Assembly: GCF_028649455.1 (NCBI RefSeq)
Contig: NZ_JAQSIO010000007.1
Coordinates: 124,001 to 188,000, forward strand
Length of the DNA stretch: 64,000 nt
Origin: Curvibacter microcysteis
GTDB taxonomy: Bacteria; Pseudomonadota; Gammaproteobacteria; Burkholderiales; Burkholderiaceae_C
Direction of reading: 5' to 3'
Of the stretch, positions 55,798-63,465 are shown piece after piece (positions within the stretch are counted from its first letter, which is position 1; the number at the start of each line of letters is the position of its first letter). Made by a program: the position numbers and the translations under genes. The notes below the pieces were generated by a model. The model was not told where the DNA came from. It did not search any database and was given only the letters and a program-made list of their open reading frames with translations.

Positions 55798-56489
55798 AGC
55801 TGGTAACCCAAGAGACGCTGACCGACTGCGGTCTGGCATGTGTTGCCATGGTGTCCGGCAAATCGCTGGAGACCGTGCGCAAGTTCGCCGTGAAGGAGTT
55901 GGGCTATCCAAAGGATGGGCCGTACACGACCACACATGAAAACCTGTACAAGATGCTGGCCCATTTCGGCATCGGCCATGGCAAGAAGGCGCCGTTCAAG
56001 AGCCTGGCTGCCATGCCATCGCTGGCGATCATGGAGACGCGCAAGATGCCCAGCACGGGTAATTCGCACTTGGTGGTCTTCGAGCGTTTGCCGGATGGTG
56101 ACGAGCGGGTGCTGGACCCCGGCTTTTGGCTGAAGCAGCAAGAGCGCCGGGACTGGAATCGCATCAAGCTCGATACCTTCGTGCCGGTGCTGGTTGGCGA
56201 GCAGCCCAGCACGCCTAAAAAGAGCGCCAAAAAGGCAGCGGCCGAACCGGTCGAATCGGTCAGCAACGACGACAAGGCACCCAGCGATAAGAAGGCGAAG
56301 CCCGTTAAGGTGACGGCGGCGACAGAAGCGAGGCAGAAGACCAAGCCGACAACGGCGAAGAAGGCGCCCAAACCGGCTGCGGTGGCTGACGGAGGTGTGC
56401 AGCAGCCAGATGCCGCGTCAGCACAGCCCGATACGACTGCCGAGGCCCCTGCCACGGAAGGCGCAGCCGGCATCACCCCACAGGAGTGA
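55788..56489 (+). CDS. C39-like cysteine peptidase domain with Lys/Ala/Pro-rich tail
   Basis: A 233-residue protein. Residues 1-140 resemble a C39/papain-fold peptidase: Gln8 and Cys14 (VTQETLTDCGLACVAMVSG) have papain spacing, His94 is in GNSHLVVFER and Asp110 in RVLDPGFW. From about 150 the sequence is basic and low-complexity (STPKKSAKKAAAEPVE, TTAKKAPKPAAVA), like histone H1-type tails. There is no ABC transporter or signal peptide. Start MAVKLVTQE is supported by AAAGGAGAG. Possible roles are protein maturation or a nucleic-acid-bound protease; function is unknown. Confidence 0.7.
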   Translation: MAVKLVTQETLTDCGLACVAMVSGKSLETVRKFAVKELGYPKDGPYTTTHENLYKMLAHFGIGHGKKAPFKSLAAMPSLAIMETRKMPSTGNSHLVVFERLPDGDERVLDPGFWLKQQERRDWNRIKLDTFVPVLVGEQPSTPKKSAKKAAAEPVESVSNDDKAPSDKKAKPVKVTAATEARQKTKPTTAKKAPKPAAVADGGVQQPDAASAQPDTTAEAPATEGAAGITPQE

Positions 56490-56493
56490 TGCC

Positions 56494-57309
56494 ATGGTGC
56501 TGGAACAGTTGCTGCTCCAGCCGCTGCGCCGAATAGAGCTGATCCAGCCGTGGCGTGCGGCTGGCAATCGGCCCGGCGTGGTGGGCGACAGCTTGCTGGC
56601 GGGCGCCATGGCGCTCCACTTCGAGCACTCTGCGCTGGTCTTCAGGTCGCCGCTGCGGTTCTCTGCTTGTCAGACAGGCACTGTGATCGGCTTCCGGTCG
56701 AACGGTGCTGTCCAAACGCTGGGCTACCGCTTTGATGTTGTGCCTGCGGAGGATGTTGGCGGGCTCTTTAGTGCCTGCGAGCCTCGGCTATCACTGAGGC
56801 CCGACCAGTGGCCAGGGCTATGTCATGTTGGCAAGGCGCAGTCGGTGTTTTTGTTGGCGGACCTTGGGCAGCATGGCGCCTCGAACTGCCTCAGGCTTCG
56901 GTTGCTAGACCGAGGTTGGTGCAGCGTCATGTACCGCCGCGACCTGGACGGCGCCATCGAACTGTCGCCCCAAGATGAACGCGCCGAAGTGCCTAGCATC
57001 TCAGTCCGCTCCCCGGAAGATGAGTTTGGCTGGCTACATCCGGCCAGTGCGCACCCGTTTGTTCTGGAGGGGCAGTACTGGCGGACGGCGCACCCGCGAG
57101 ATTGGCCGTGGCCTTTGGCGCCGGAGTGGCGAAGTCAACCGCTCAGCAGTGAGTACCGGCGTGTCATGAAAGCTGCGCTGCGGGCACGGTTTGAGCAGCA
57201 CGGCAATCTGCGTAGGCGGTTCCTGGCCTTGGGCATTTCCGTCGTGGTGACTGGCGTGGCAGACGGTTTGATCGAAGAACTTGCCGCTGAACTTCGGGAG
57301 ATTTACTGA
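56494..57309 (+). CDS. Uncharacterised accessory protein
   Basis: A 271-residue protein not recognised. It starts MVLEQLLLQPLRRIELIQPW four bases after the peptidase gene, so the two are probably cotranscribed. The sequence is rich in Trp, Arg and Leu, with FGWLHPASAHPFVLEGQYWR and WPWPLAPEWRS near the middle and an amphipathic C-terminal end (RRRFLALGISVVVTGVADGL). No motif, signal peptide or clear membrane helix except perhaps that last segment. The C-terminal codons overlap the convergent XRE gene by 7 bp. Confidence 0.6.
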   Translation: MVLEQLLLQPLRRIELIQPWRAAGNRPGVVGDSLLAGAMALHFEHSALVFRSPLRFSACQTGTVIGFRSNGAVQTLGYRFDVVPAEDVGGLFSACEPRLSLRPDQWPGLCHVGKAQSVFLLADLGQHGASNCLRLRLLDRGWCSVMYRRDLDGAIELSPQDERAEVPSISVRSPEDEFGWLHPASAHPFVLEGQYWRTAHPRDWPWPLAPEWRSQPLSSEYRRVMKAALRARFEQHGNLRRRFLALGISVVVTGVADGLIEELAAELREIY

Positions 57310-57677
57310 CTGGTCTTGCCCGGTGAGTGCTTCAGCGGGGCCTCGGGCGGTAAGCCAGGAACATCCGCCAACAGCTTCTTGACGGACTTCTGCATAGCGG
57401 CAGAAGCTCGGCCATACCGATAGATCAGGTCGGCCAGCTCATCGGTGTCCGCATAGAAGTACGCCACGGGTATGCCCAGCACATCGGCGATGCGGCTCAC
57501 CGTGAGCAGATCAGGCCGATGAACACCAGTTTCATATCGGTTGATCCTGGCATTGGCTGCCGATTCATCCAACCCAATATCGACCCCTAACTTTCGCTGC
57601 GAAAGTGCGCTCGCGAGCCTGGCACGCCTGAGTCGCGCTCCCCATTGCTCATCTAAGTCGGACGTATCTCGCTTCAT
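57303..57677 (-). CDS. XRE-family transcriptional regulator
   Basis: A 124-residue Cro/CI-type repressor. The HTH (RLRRARLASALSQRKLGVDI, ESAANARINRYETGVHRPDL, LTVSRIADVLGIPVAYFYAD) occupies residues 13-75; the C-terminal tail is helical (SAAMQKSVKKLLADVPGLP). It is divergent from the exported protein gene and its start codon lies within a cluster of CGAGATACGT-like repeats, so autoregulation and control of the neighbouring genes are likely. Confidence 0.88.
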   Translation of the reverse strand: MKRDTSDLDEQWGARLRRARLASALSQRKLGVDIGLDESAANARINRYETGVHRPDLLTVSRIADVLGIPVAYFYADTDELADLIYRYGRASAAMQKSVKKLLADVPGLPPEAPLKHSPGKTSQ

Positions 57678-57727
57678 CTGCTACGAGATTCGTCTATATT
57701 TCCATTATTAACTAGTTCGAGATACGT
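57662..57727. promoter_or_regulatory. Inverted repeats around the XRE start: likely operators
   Basis: ACGTATCTCG (57662-57671) and CGAGATACGT (57718-57727) are perfect 10-bp inverted copies; a third partial copy TACGAGAT is at 57682-57689. One overlaps the first codons of the XRE gene and one lies just before the divergent gene, the expected arrangement for repressor binding sites. An AT-rich segment (CTATATTTCCATTATTAAC) between them could hold the promoters. Confidence 0.6.
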
Positions 57728-57736
57728 ATCAGTCCA

Positions 57737-58933
57737 ATGAAGCCAAGCAAGAATTCAACCCAAAAGTCGACACTCTCAATGAACATTTTGGTGCTGGCCG
57801 CGTTGTGCACGGCAGCATCTGCCCATGCTGAACTGCGCCTGTCCTGCCCTGTGCAGTGGGAGCAGTTGAACGCGCTGCGCGGAGCCGAACTCAATGCTTC
57901 GGTCATGGGCGTCAAAGTGCGTGACTGGACGCCCGAGTACCTGGACCAAGTCCGCCGCAAGAGCGAGGAATGCAGTCGCAGCGGTGCTGGCCCGGAGTCC
58001 CTTCGCAAGGCAGAGCACATGGATGGCGTCAGCCGTGTCTACCCCGCCGCCAAGCAGTTCATTGCAGAGAACGCTGATCGCGTCCAGCAGGAGAAAACCC
58101 GCGACCAGATCGGTGCCACGGTGCAACAGTCCGACCTGAAGCAGGTGATCACCTTGGATGGCAAAGGCCTGCCCAAGTCAATCACCATCGTCTACGGCCC
58201 GACCGGTCGTGCCACCAAGAGCTGCGACATGCTCAGCGGTGGCATCGGCTATGCCACCGCTGAAAGCTACGGCCAAGCCGTGCAGTTCGCCCGCATGTGC
58301 CAGCAGGTCGGCTTGACATCGGCGGAGACGGTCACGAATCTGGAGCGGCAGGCAGCAGCGGTGCCGACCTTGTACAAGGCGTTGGATGCATTTGCCGACC
58401 GGGCCAAACAGCTTGCCGCAACCAGCAACCCTGCCGAAGGCCAGCTCAAGGAACTCGAAGTGCAGCAGCAAAAGCTCTCTGGACAGTTACGGGCCTTGCA
58501 GTTGCCGAACAATGATGAGGCATTCGTTGCGGCCAACAAGACAGTGACCGAGATGCGCGAGCGAGTGCAGATGGCCGCGTGTGGGGATCAGGCTGTCAAA
58601 GCGGGCTTCCCGGTCAGTTGGAAGGCGAACTACATCGTGATGGAACTGAACTCGCCCGAGCTGTTCTGCAACTTTGTCCAAGCGGCGCAACGCAATGGGG
58701 CGCAAATACGCTACCTCGCGACAGGTCTGCTCAGCAAGGAGGGCTTTGAGGTTAAGAGCCCGAAGCGCACGGTGCAAGTCTTCACACAAGCCGAACGCAT
58801 GCCCGGCGGTGATCCAAGCGTGAAGGTGATGATTCCCGTGTCGGCCAAGATTGACGGGAAGTCCACCGATGTGACGCGTAACAACCTTCGGGCTGTGGCA
58901 GCGGAATTGATCGCAGCCATGCGCAACCAGTGA
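57737..58933 (+). CDS. Exported accessory protein of unknown function
   Basis: A 398-residue protein with an N-terminal signal peptide (MNILVLAALCTAASAHA within the first 31 residues; MKPSKNSTQK precedes it). It has no recognised domain. The mature part has scattered Cys (RLSCPVQWEQLNA, EECSRSGAG, TKSCDMLSGG, MCQQVG, AACGDQAV, ELFCNF), suggesting disulphides, a helical segment with KELEVQQQKLSGQLRALQ and a C-terminal domain KVMIPVSAKIDGKSTDVTRN. It is 11 bp upstream of the NlpC/P60-like gene and transcribed with it. Confidence 0.65.
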   Translation: MKPSKNSTQKSTLSMNILVLAALCTAASAHAELRLSCPVQWEQLNALRGAELNASVMGVKVRDWTPEYLDQVRRKSEECSRSGAGPESLRKAEHMDGVSRVYPAAKQFIAENADRVQQEKTRDQIGATVQQSDLKQVITLDGKGLPKSITIVYGPTGRATKSCDMLSGGIGYATAESYGQAVQFARMCQQVGLTSAETVTNLERQAAAVPTLYKALDAFADRAKQLAATSNPAEGQLKELEVQQQKLSGQLRALQLPNNDEAFVAANKTVTEMRERVQMAACGDQAVKAGFPVSWKANYIVMELNSPELFCNFVQAAQRNGAQIRYLATGLLSKEGFEVKSPKRTVQVFTQAERMPGGDPSVKVMIPVSAKIDGKSTDVTRNNLRAVAAELIAAMRNQ

Positions 58934-58944
58934 GAGCAAGGCCC

Positions 58945-59748
58945 ATGTACCAATCCTTTGTTAAATCGCTGGTGGCCTCCGCCTTGTGCATGTCTTCGCT
59001 TGTCGCATTGGCCCAAGACGCAGCAGTCCCCAAGCATCTCCAGCTTGCCCGTGAGTTCGTGGCCAACACCAAGCAAGAGAACAATGAGTACTCCAATACA
59101 CAGGTGATGGTGCGCATGCCCGGTGAAAAAGGGGCGACAGACTACATCGTTCACACGGACTGCACGGGCTTTGTGGAATCTATGCTCCGGCGTACCAAGA
59201 GTGGTGTACTGGAACAGATGCAGTCCAAGAAGTTCACCACGAGGCACAGCATCTATGACTACCACCCCAGCATCGAGAAGGGTGAAGCGTTCGAGCGCAT
59301 CACCAAAGTCACGGACTTGAAACCGGGCGATGTGGTGGCCTGGCTGTACGTGAATACGAAGGGGCATACCGCTGCCGGACACATCCTGTTCGTGGACGAA
59401 GCGCCGGTCAAAGTCAAATCCCGTCTGCCTTTCGCTTGGAACAGCACTCAGTACGAAGTGCGCATTATCGACACCTCACAGGAGGCCAAGAGCCGGGACG
59501 ACACCCGCTATGTCAGCGATGCAGGGCTACGCGATGAGAACGAAGCTCGTGGCAAGGAAAACGGCACCATCGCCAGTCCGAACTTCAAAGGGGTTGGCCG
59601 GGGCACGATCCGTTTCTACGCTGACGACACTACCGGCGAGATTAAGGGTGTTGCCTACAACATCGACAACGCCAAGTTCCATGCGCAGGGCACGGACTGG
59701 AACATTGTGATGGGGCGGCCGAAGCTGATCGTCGCAAGTGGAGGATGA
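58945..59748 (+). CDS. Exported NlpC/P60-like cysteine hydrolase
   Basis: A 267-residue exported protein; signal peptide VKSLVASALCMSSLVALAQ. The core looks like a NlpC/P60 or CHAP-type fold: nucleophile Cys73 in VHTDCTGFVESML, then LKPGDVVAWLYVNTKG and a His146 in AAGHILFVDEAPVK with Asp151. The family hydrolyses cell-wall peptide or amide bonds; this one is divergent and may instead act as an effector. Codon use is close to the neighbouring accessory genes. Its role with the exported partner is unknown. Confidence 0.68.
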   Translation: MYQSFVKSLVASALCMSSLVALAQDAAVPKHLQLAREFVANTKQENNEYSNTQVMVRMPGEKGATDYIVHTDCTGFVESMLRRTKSGVLEQMQSKKFTTRHSIYDYHPSIEKGEAFERITKVTDLKPGDVVAWLYVNTKGHTAAGHILFVDEAPVKVKSRLPFAWNSTQYEVRIIDTSQEAKSRDDTRYVSDAGLRDENEARGKENGTIASPNFKGVGRGTIRFYADDTTGEIKGVAYNIDNAKFHAQGTDWNIVMGRPKLIVASGG

Positions 59749-59994
59749 CGGTGGCGGCAAGCAAACTGTGTGTGGATGCTGCGTCTTTTGGGATCTGACG
59801 CATCACTTGGGCCAGCAATGTTCTCCTTCGGACTGAATCGCTGGCCCCGCAGCTGCTTGCTTACCGGGGACGCCTTCAACACGCTGCTTTTGTCCGCTGA
59901 TAATGGGTGTTTCAAGATAATTCAAGAAATGCGCTGATCGTGGTCATGGGGGCAACGATTCGGGAGTGTCACAAGAGCAAAAAGCAGGGTCTGA
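59749..59994. other. Intergenic region before the restriction-type gene
   Basis: 246 bp. TGCGTC and GACGCA flanking an 11-base loop (around 59783-59805) form a weak hairpin that could end the upstream transcript. A GATAAT near 59898 and another near 59916 are possible -10 boxes for the downstream gene, without a convincing -35. No ORF. Confidence 0.35.
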
Positions 59995-62900
59995 ATGTCA
60001 AACCAGTTCTTTGAGAAACCGATTCTCAACTCGCCGTACGGGTATCCCGGTCGCCATTGGGAGCTTGACGGCACTGGGCAACCGACCCAGCAGATTGTCG
60101 AAACTCGCCGCCGCGCCGAGTTCATCACCCCGATCCCCAAGGCCAAGAAGCAAAAGGGCATCGCTAAGCAAGATGCCCTGTTGTTTGATGATGAGCTGTC
60201 TACGCAGAAGCAGGCCTACGACCACACTGCCGTCATCAACTCGGTGCGGCAAGAGGTGGACAAATGGCGTGCACTCAAGAATCCAGCCGACTGGCGCGTC
60301 ACGCCCGAAACCGCGCGTCTGCTGCAACACTGGCGGCATCATCCGTTCAACAGCATCCGCCCGTTCTTTTGCCAAGTAGAGGCTGCCGAAACAATCATCT
60401 GGCTTACCGAAGTTGCCCCTCAAGTCGGCAAGATCGGCCAGGCCTTCCTTGACCATCTGGCCAATGCCAATAATGACGCCAACCCGGAACTGATGCGGTT
60501 GGCCTTGAAGCTGGCGACCGGTGCGGGCAAGACCACGGTGATGGCCATGATCATCGCGTGGCAGACCGTCAACGCTGTGCGCCGACCTGGCAGCAAGAAG
60601 TTCACGCGAGGCTTCCTCGTTGTTGCGCCCGGCTTGACCATCAAGGACCGTCTTCGCGTCTTGCAGCCCAACGATCCAGAGAGCTACTACGCCAGCCGGG
60701 AGCTGGTGCCCAGCGACATGCTGGATGACCTGAACCGGGCAAAGATCGTTATCACCAACTACCACGCGTTCAAACTGCGAGAGCGCATTGAGCTGTCGAA
60801 AGGCGGGCGCCTCTTGCTGCAAGGCCGGGGCGGCGATGAACTGAACACCCTCGAAACCGAAGGCCAGATGCTCCAGCGCGTCATGCCCGACCTGATGGGC
60901 ATGACCAACGTGCTGGTCATCAATGACGAGGCCCACCACTGCTACCGCGAAAAGCCGGACGCAGAACTGGACGCGCTGAAGGGTGACGAGAAGAAAGAAG
61001 CCGACGAGAACAACGAAGCCGCCCGCATGTGGATCACCGGCTTGGAGGCAGTCAACCGCAAGTTGGGCGTCGCCAAGGTGGTTGACCTGTCGGCTACACC
61101 GTTCTTCCTCGCAGGGTCAGGTTACGTTGAAGGCACCTTGTTCCCTTGGACCATGAGCGACTTTTCGCTGATGGACGCCATCGAGTGCGGCATCGTCAAG
61201 CTGCCCCGTGTGCCCGTGGCTGACAACATCCCCGGCGGCGAGATGCCAAAGTTCCGTAACCTGTGGGAGCACATCCGCACCCGCATGCCAAAGAAGGGGC
61301 GGGGTGCTGCGAAGTCACTTGACCCCTTGAGCCTGCCGGTTGAGCTGCAAACGGCGCTTGAAGCCCTGTATGGTCATTACAAGAAGACCTTCGACTTGTG
61401 GCAAACCGCTGGCATCAAGGTGCCGCCTTGTTTCATCGTGGTGTGCAACAACACATCCACGTCCAAGCTGGTTTACGACTTCATCTCCGGCTTCAACCGC
61501 GAGAATGAAGATGGCAGTTCCACCCCAGTCCCTGGGCGGCTGGAACTGTTCCGCAACACCGACGAGTACGGCAACCCCTTCGGCCGCCCCCGCACGCTGC
61601 TGATCGACAGCGAGCAACTGGAGTCCGGCGACGCGCTGGACGACAGCTTCCGTGCCGCCGCCGGCCCAGAGATTGAGCAGTTCAAGCAAGAAGTCTTCGA
61701 GCGTGGCGGCGCCTTGGCCGACGAACTTCGCTCAGGTAAAGACTTCGACGACGCACGCCTGCTACGCGAAGTGATGAACACCGTGGGCAAGGCTGGCCGA
61801 TTGGGCGACTCGATCCGTTGCGTAGTCTCCGTGTCCATGTTGACCGAGGGCTGGGACGCCAACACCGTCACCCACGTGCTGGGCGTTCGTGCCTTTGGCA
61901 CCCAGTTGCTGTGCGAGCAGGTGATCGGCCGCGCCCTGCGCCGCCAGTCATACGACCTGAACGAGGAGGGCCTGTTCAACGTTGAATACGCCGACGTGCT
62001 GGGCATCCCGTTTGACTTCACAGCCAAGCCGGTGATCTCCAAACCCCAGCCGCCGCGTGAGACGGTGCAGGTGCGTGCACAGCCAGACCGTGCCGCGTTG
62101 GAGATTCAGTTCCCCCGCGTGCAGGGCTATCGGGTCGAGTTGCCCGATGAACGACTGACAGCGGAGTTCACGGCTGATTCCGTGTTGGTACTGACGCCTG
62201 ACTTGGTGGGGCCGTCCATCACGCAGAACGCCGGCATCATTGGCGAAACCGTTGACCTCAGCCTTGACCACTTGGCTGACATGCGGCACTCCACCCTGCT
62301 GATGCACCTTACCAAGCGGCTGCTGATCAACCATTGGCGCGATCCGGGTGACGAACCCAAACTGCACTTGTTTGGTCAGCTCAAGCGCATCACCAAGGAA
62401 TGGCTTGACACCTGCCTGGATTGCAAGGGCGACACCTACCCGGCACAGCTGATGTACCAGGAGCTGGCCGACGAGGCGTGCAACCGCATCACTGCCGCCA
62501 TCACCAAGGCCGAGCAAGGCAACAAGCGCCCTATCAAAGCGGTGCTTGACCCGTATAACGCCACCGGCACTACCCGTTTTGTCAACTTCAACACCTCGAA
62601 GACTGAACGTTGGGAAACCAACGGCCCGCCACCCAAGTGCCATGTGAACTGGGTGATTCTTGACAGCGATTGGGAGGCTGAGTTCTGCCGTGTAGCCGAA
62701 CGCCACCCGCGTGTGGTGGCCTACGTCAAGAACCACAACCTGGGCCTTGAGGTGCCGTACCGCTACGCATCGGAGACGCGCAAGTACAGGCCGGACTTCA
62801 TCGTGCAGATCGACGACGGCCATGGCCCTGACGACCTGCTAAACCTCATCGTTGAGATTAAGGGCTACCGGGGCGAAGACGCCAAGGACAAGAAGCTGAC

Positions 62901-63465
62901 CATGGACACCTACTGGGTGCCCGGCGTCAACAACCTCGGCGCTTACGGCCGCTGGGCCTTTGTCGAGTTCGTGGACGTGTACCAAATGCAGCATGACTTC
63001 GAGAAGAAGGTTGCAGCTGAGTTCGAGGCAATGATTCAGCAGGTGACTGGGCTGCGAACCCCAGATGTCACGAGCCACATCGAAGCTTCCGAAGACGCGC
63101 TGCGCGAAGAAACCGCAGCGATTCCATGGGTCCGGCCCGTCTTGGATTCTCTCTGGCGCAACGCCGCCACGAGGGAAGGTGCTGAGCTGAGATTGGGGGA
63201 TATTGAAAAGGTGGCTGCGCAGAACCACGTCGATCCTGCGGACGTGGTCGCAATACTCGCGGCGCTCCGAGGCGAGGGCAAGGGCCGCTTCCAGATGACG
63301 TTGGTAGACGGCGAATTAGCGGCCCCCATCACCTTGCGTGACGCCATGCAGAAGCGGAAGCACGCAGAACGCGGCGCCGATGGCACTTCTTCCAATTGGG
63401 ATGCATGGGCTTCTCAAGTTCGAGTGAGCTGGCTTGGCCAAGGCCTCAAAGAGGGCAAAAAATGA
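59995..63465 (+). CDS. Type III restriction-type helicase-nuclease (BPTD_3080 family-like)
   Basis: A 1156-residue DEAD/DEAH-type SF2 protein. Walker A is LATGAGKTTVMAMI near 173, the Q-motif region precedes it, motif II is VINDEAHHCYRE near 308 and motif III is LSATPFFLAG near 364. Motif V/VI is GWDANTVTHVLGVRAFGTQL with QVIGRALRRQSYD near 640-655. A C-terminal PD-(D/E)xK-like nuclease (YRPDFIVQIDD, then LIVEIKGYRG near 955) completes it. Type III restriction subunits have the same plan, and this length and ends fit the BPTD_3080 group. No methyltransferase gene is upstream. Stop overlaps the next gene. Confidence 0.85.
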   Translation: MSNQFFEKPILNSPYGYPGRHWELDGTGQPTQQIVETRRRAEFITPIPKAKKQKGIAKQDALLFDDELSTQKQAYDHTAVINSVRQEVDKWRALKNPADWRVTPETARLLQHWRHHPFNSIRPFFCQVEAAETIIWLTEVAPQVGKIGQAFLDHLANANNDANPELMRLALKLATGAGKTTVMAMIIAWQTVNAVRRPGSKKFTRGFLVVAPGLTIKDRLRVLQPNDPESYYASRELVPSDMLDDLNRAKIVITNYHAFKLRERIELSKGGRLLLQGRGGDELNTLETEGQMLQRVMPDLMGMTNVLVINDEAHHCYREKPDAELDALKGDEKKEADENNEAARMWITGLEAVNRKLGVAKVVDLSATPFFLAGSGYVEGTLFPWTMSDFSLMDAIECGIVKLPRVPVADNIPGGEMPKFRNLWEHIRTRMPKKGRGAAKSLDPLSLPVELQTALEALYGHYKKTFDLWQTAGIKVPPCFIVVCNNTSTSKLVYDFISGFNRENEDGSSTPVPGRLELFRNTDEYGNPFGRPRTLLIDSEQLESGDALDDSFRAAAGPEIEQFKQEVFERGGALADELRSGKDFDDARLLREVMNTVGKAGRLGDSIRCVVSVSMLTEGWDANTVTHVLGVRAFGTQLLCEQVIGRALRRQSYDLNEEGLFNVEYADVLGIPFDFTAKPVISKPQPPRETVQVRAQPDRAALEIQFPRVQGYRVELPDERLTAEFTADSVLVLTPDLVGPSITQNAGIIGETVDLSLDHLADMRHSTLLMHLTKRLLINHWRDPGDEPKLHLFGQLKRITKEWLDTCLDCKGDTYPAQLMYQELADEACNRITAAITKAEQGNKRPIKAVLDPYNATGTTRFVNFNTSKTERWETNGPPPKCHVNWVILDSDWEAEFCRVAERHPRVVAYVKNHNLGLEVPYRYASETRKYRPDFIVQIDDGHGPDDLLNLIVEIKGYRGEDAKDKKLTMDTYWVPGVNNLGAYGRWAFVEFVDVYQMQHDFEKKVAAEFEAMIQQVTGLRTPDVTSHIEASEDALREETAAIPWVRPVLDSLWRNAATREGAELRLGDIEKVAAQNHVDPADVVAILAALRGEGKGRFQMTLVDGELAAPITLRDAMQKRKHAERGADGTSSNWDAWASQVRVSWLGQGLKEGKK

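Noticed and set aside
55626-56141. 171-codon minus-strand ORF
   Set aside because: Antisense to the C39-like peptidase gene, with no similarity or ribosome site.
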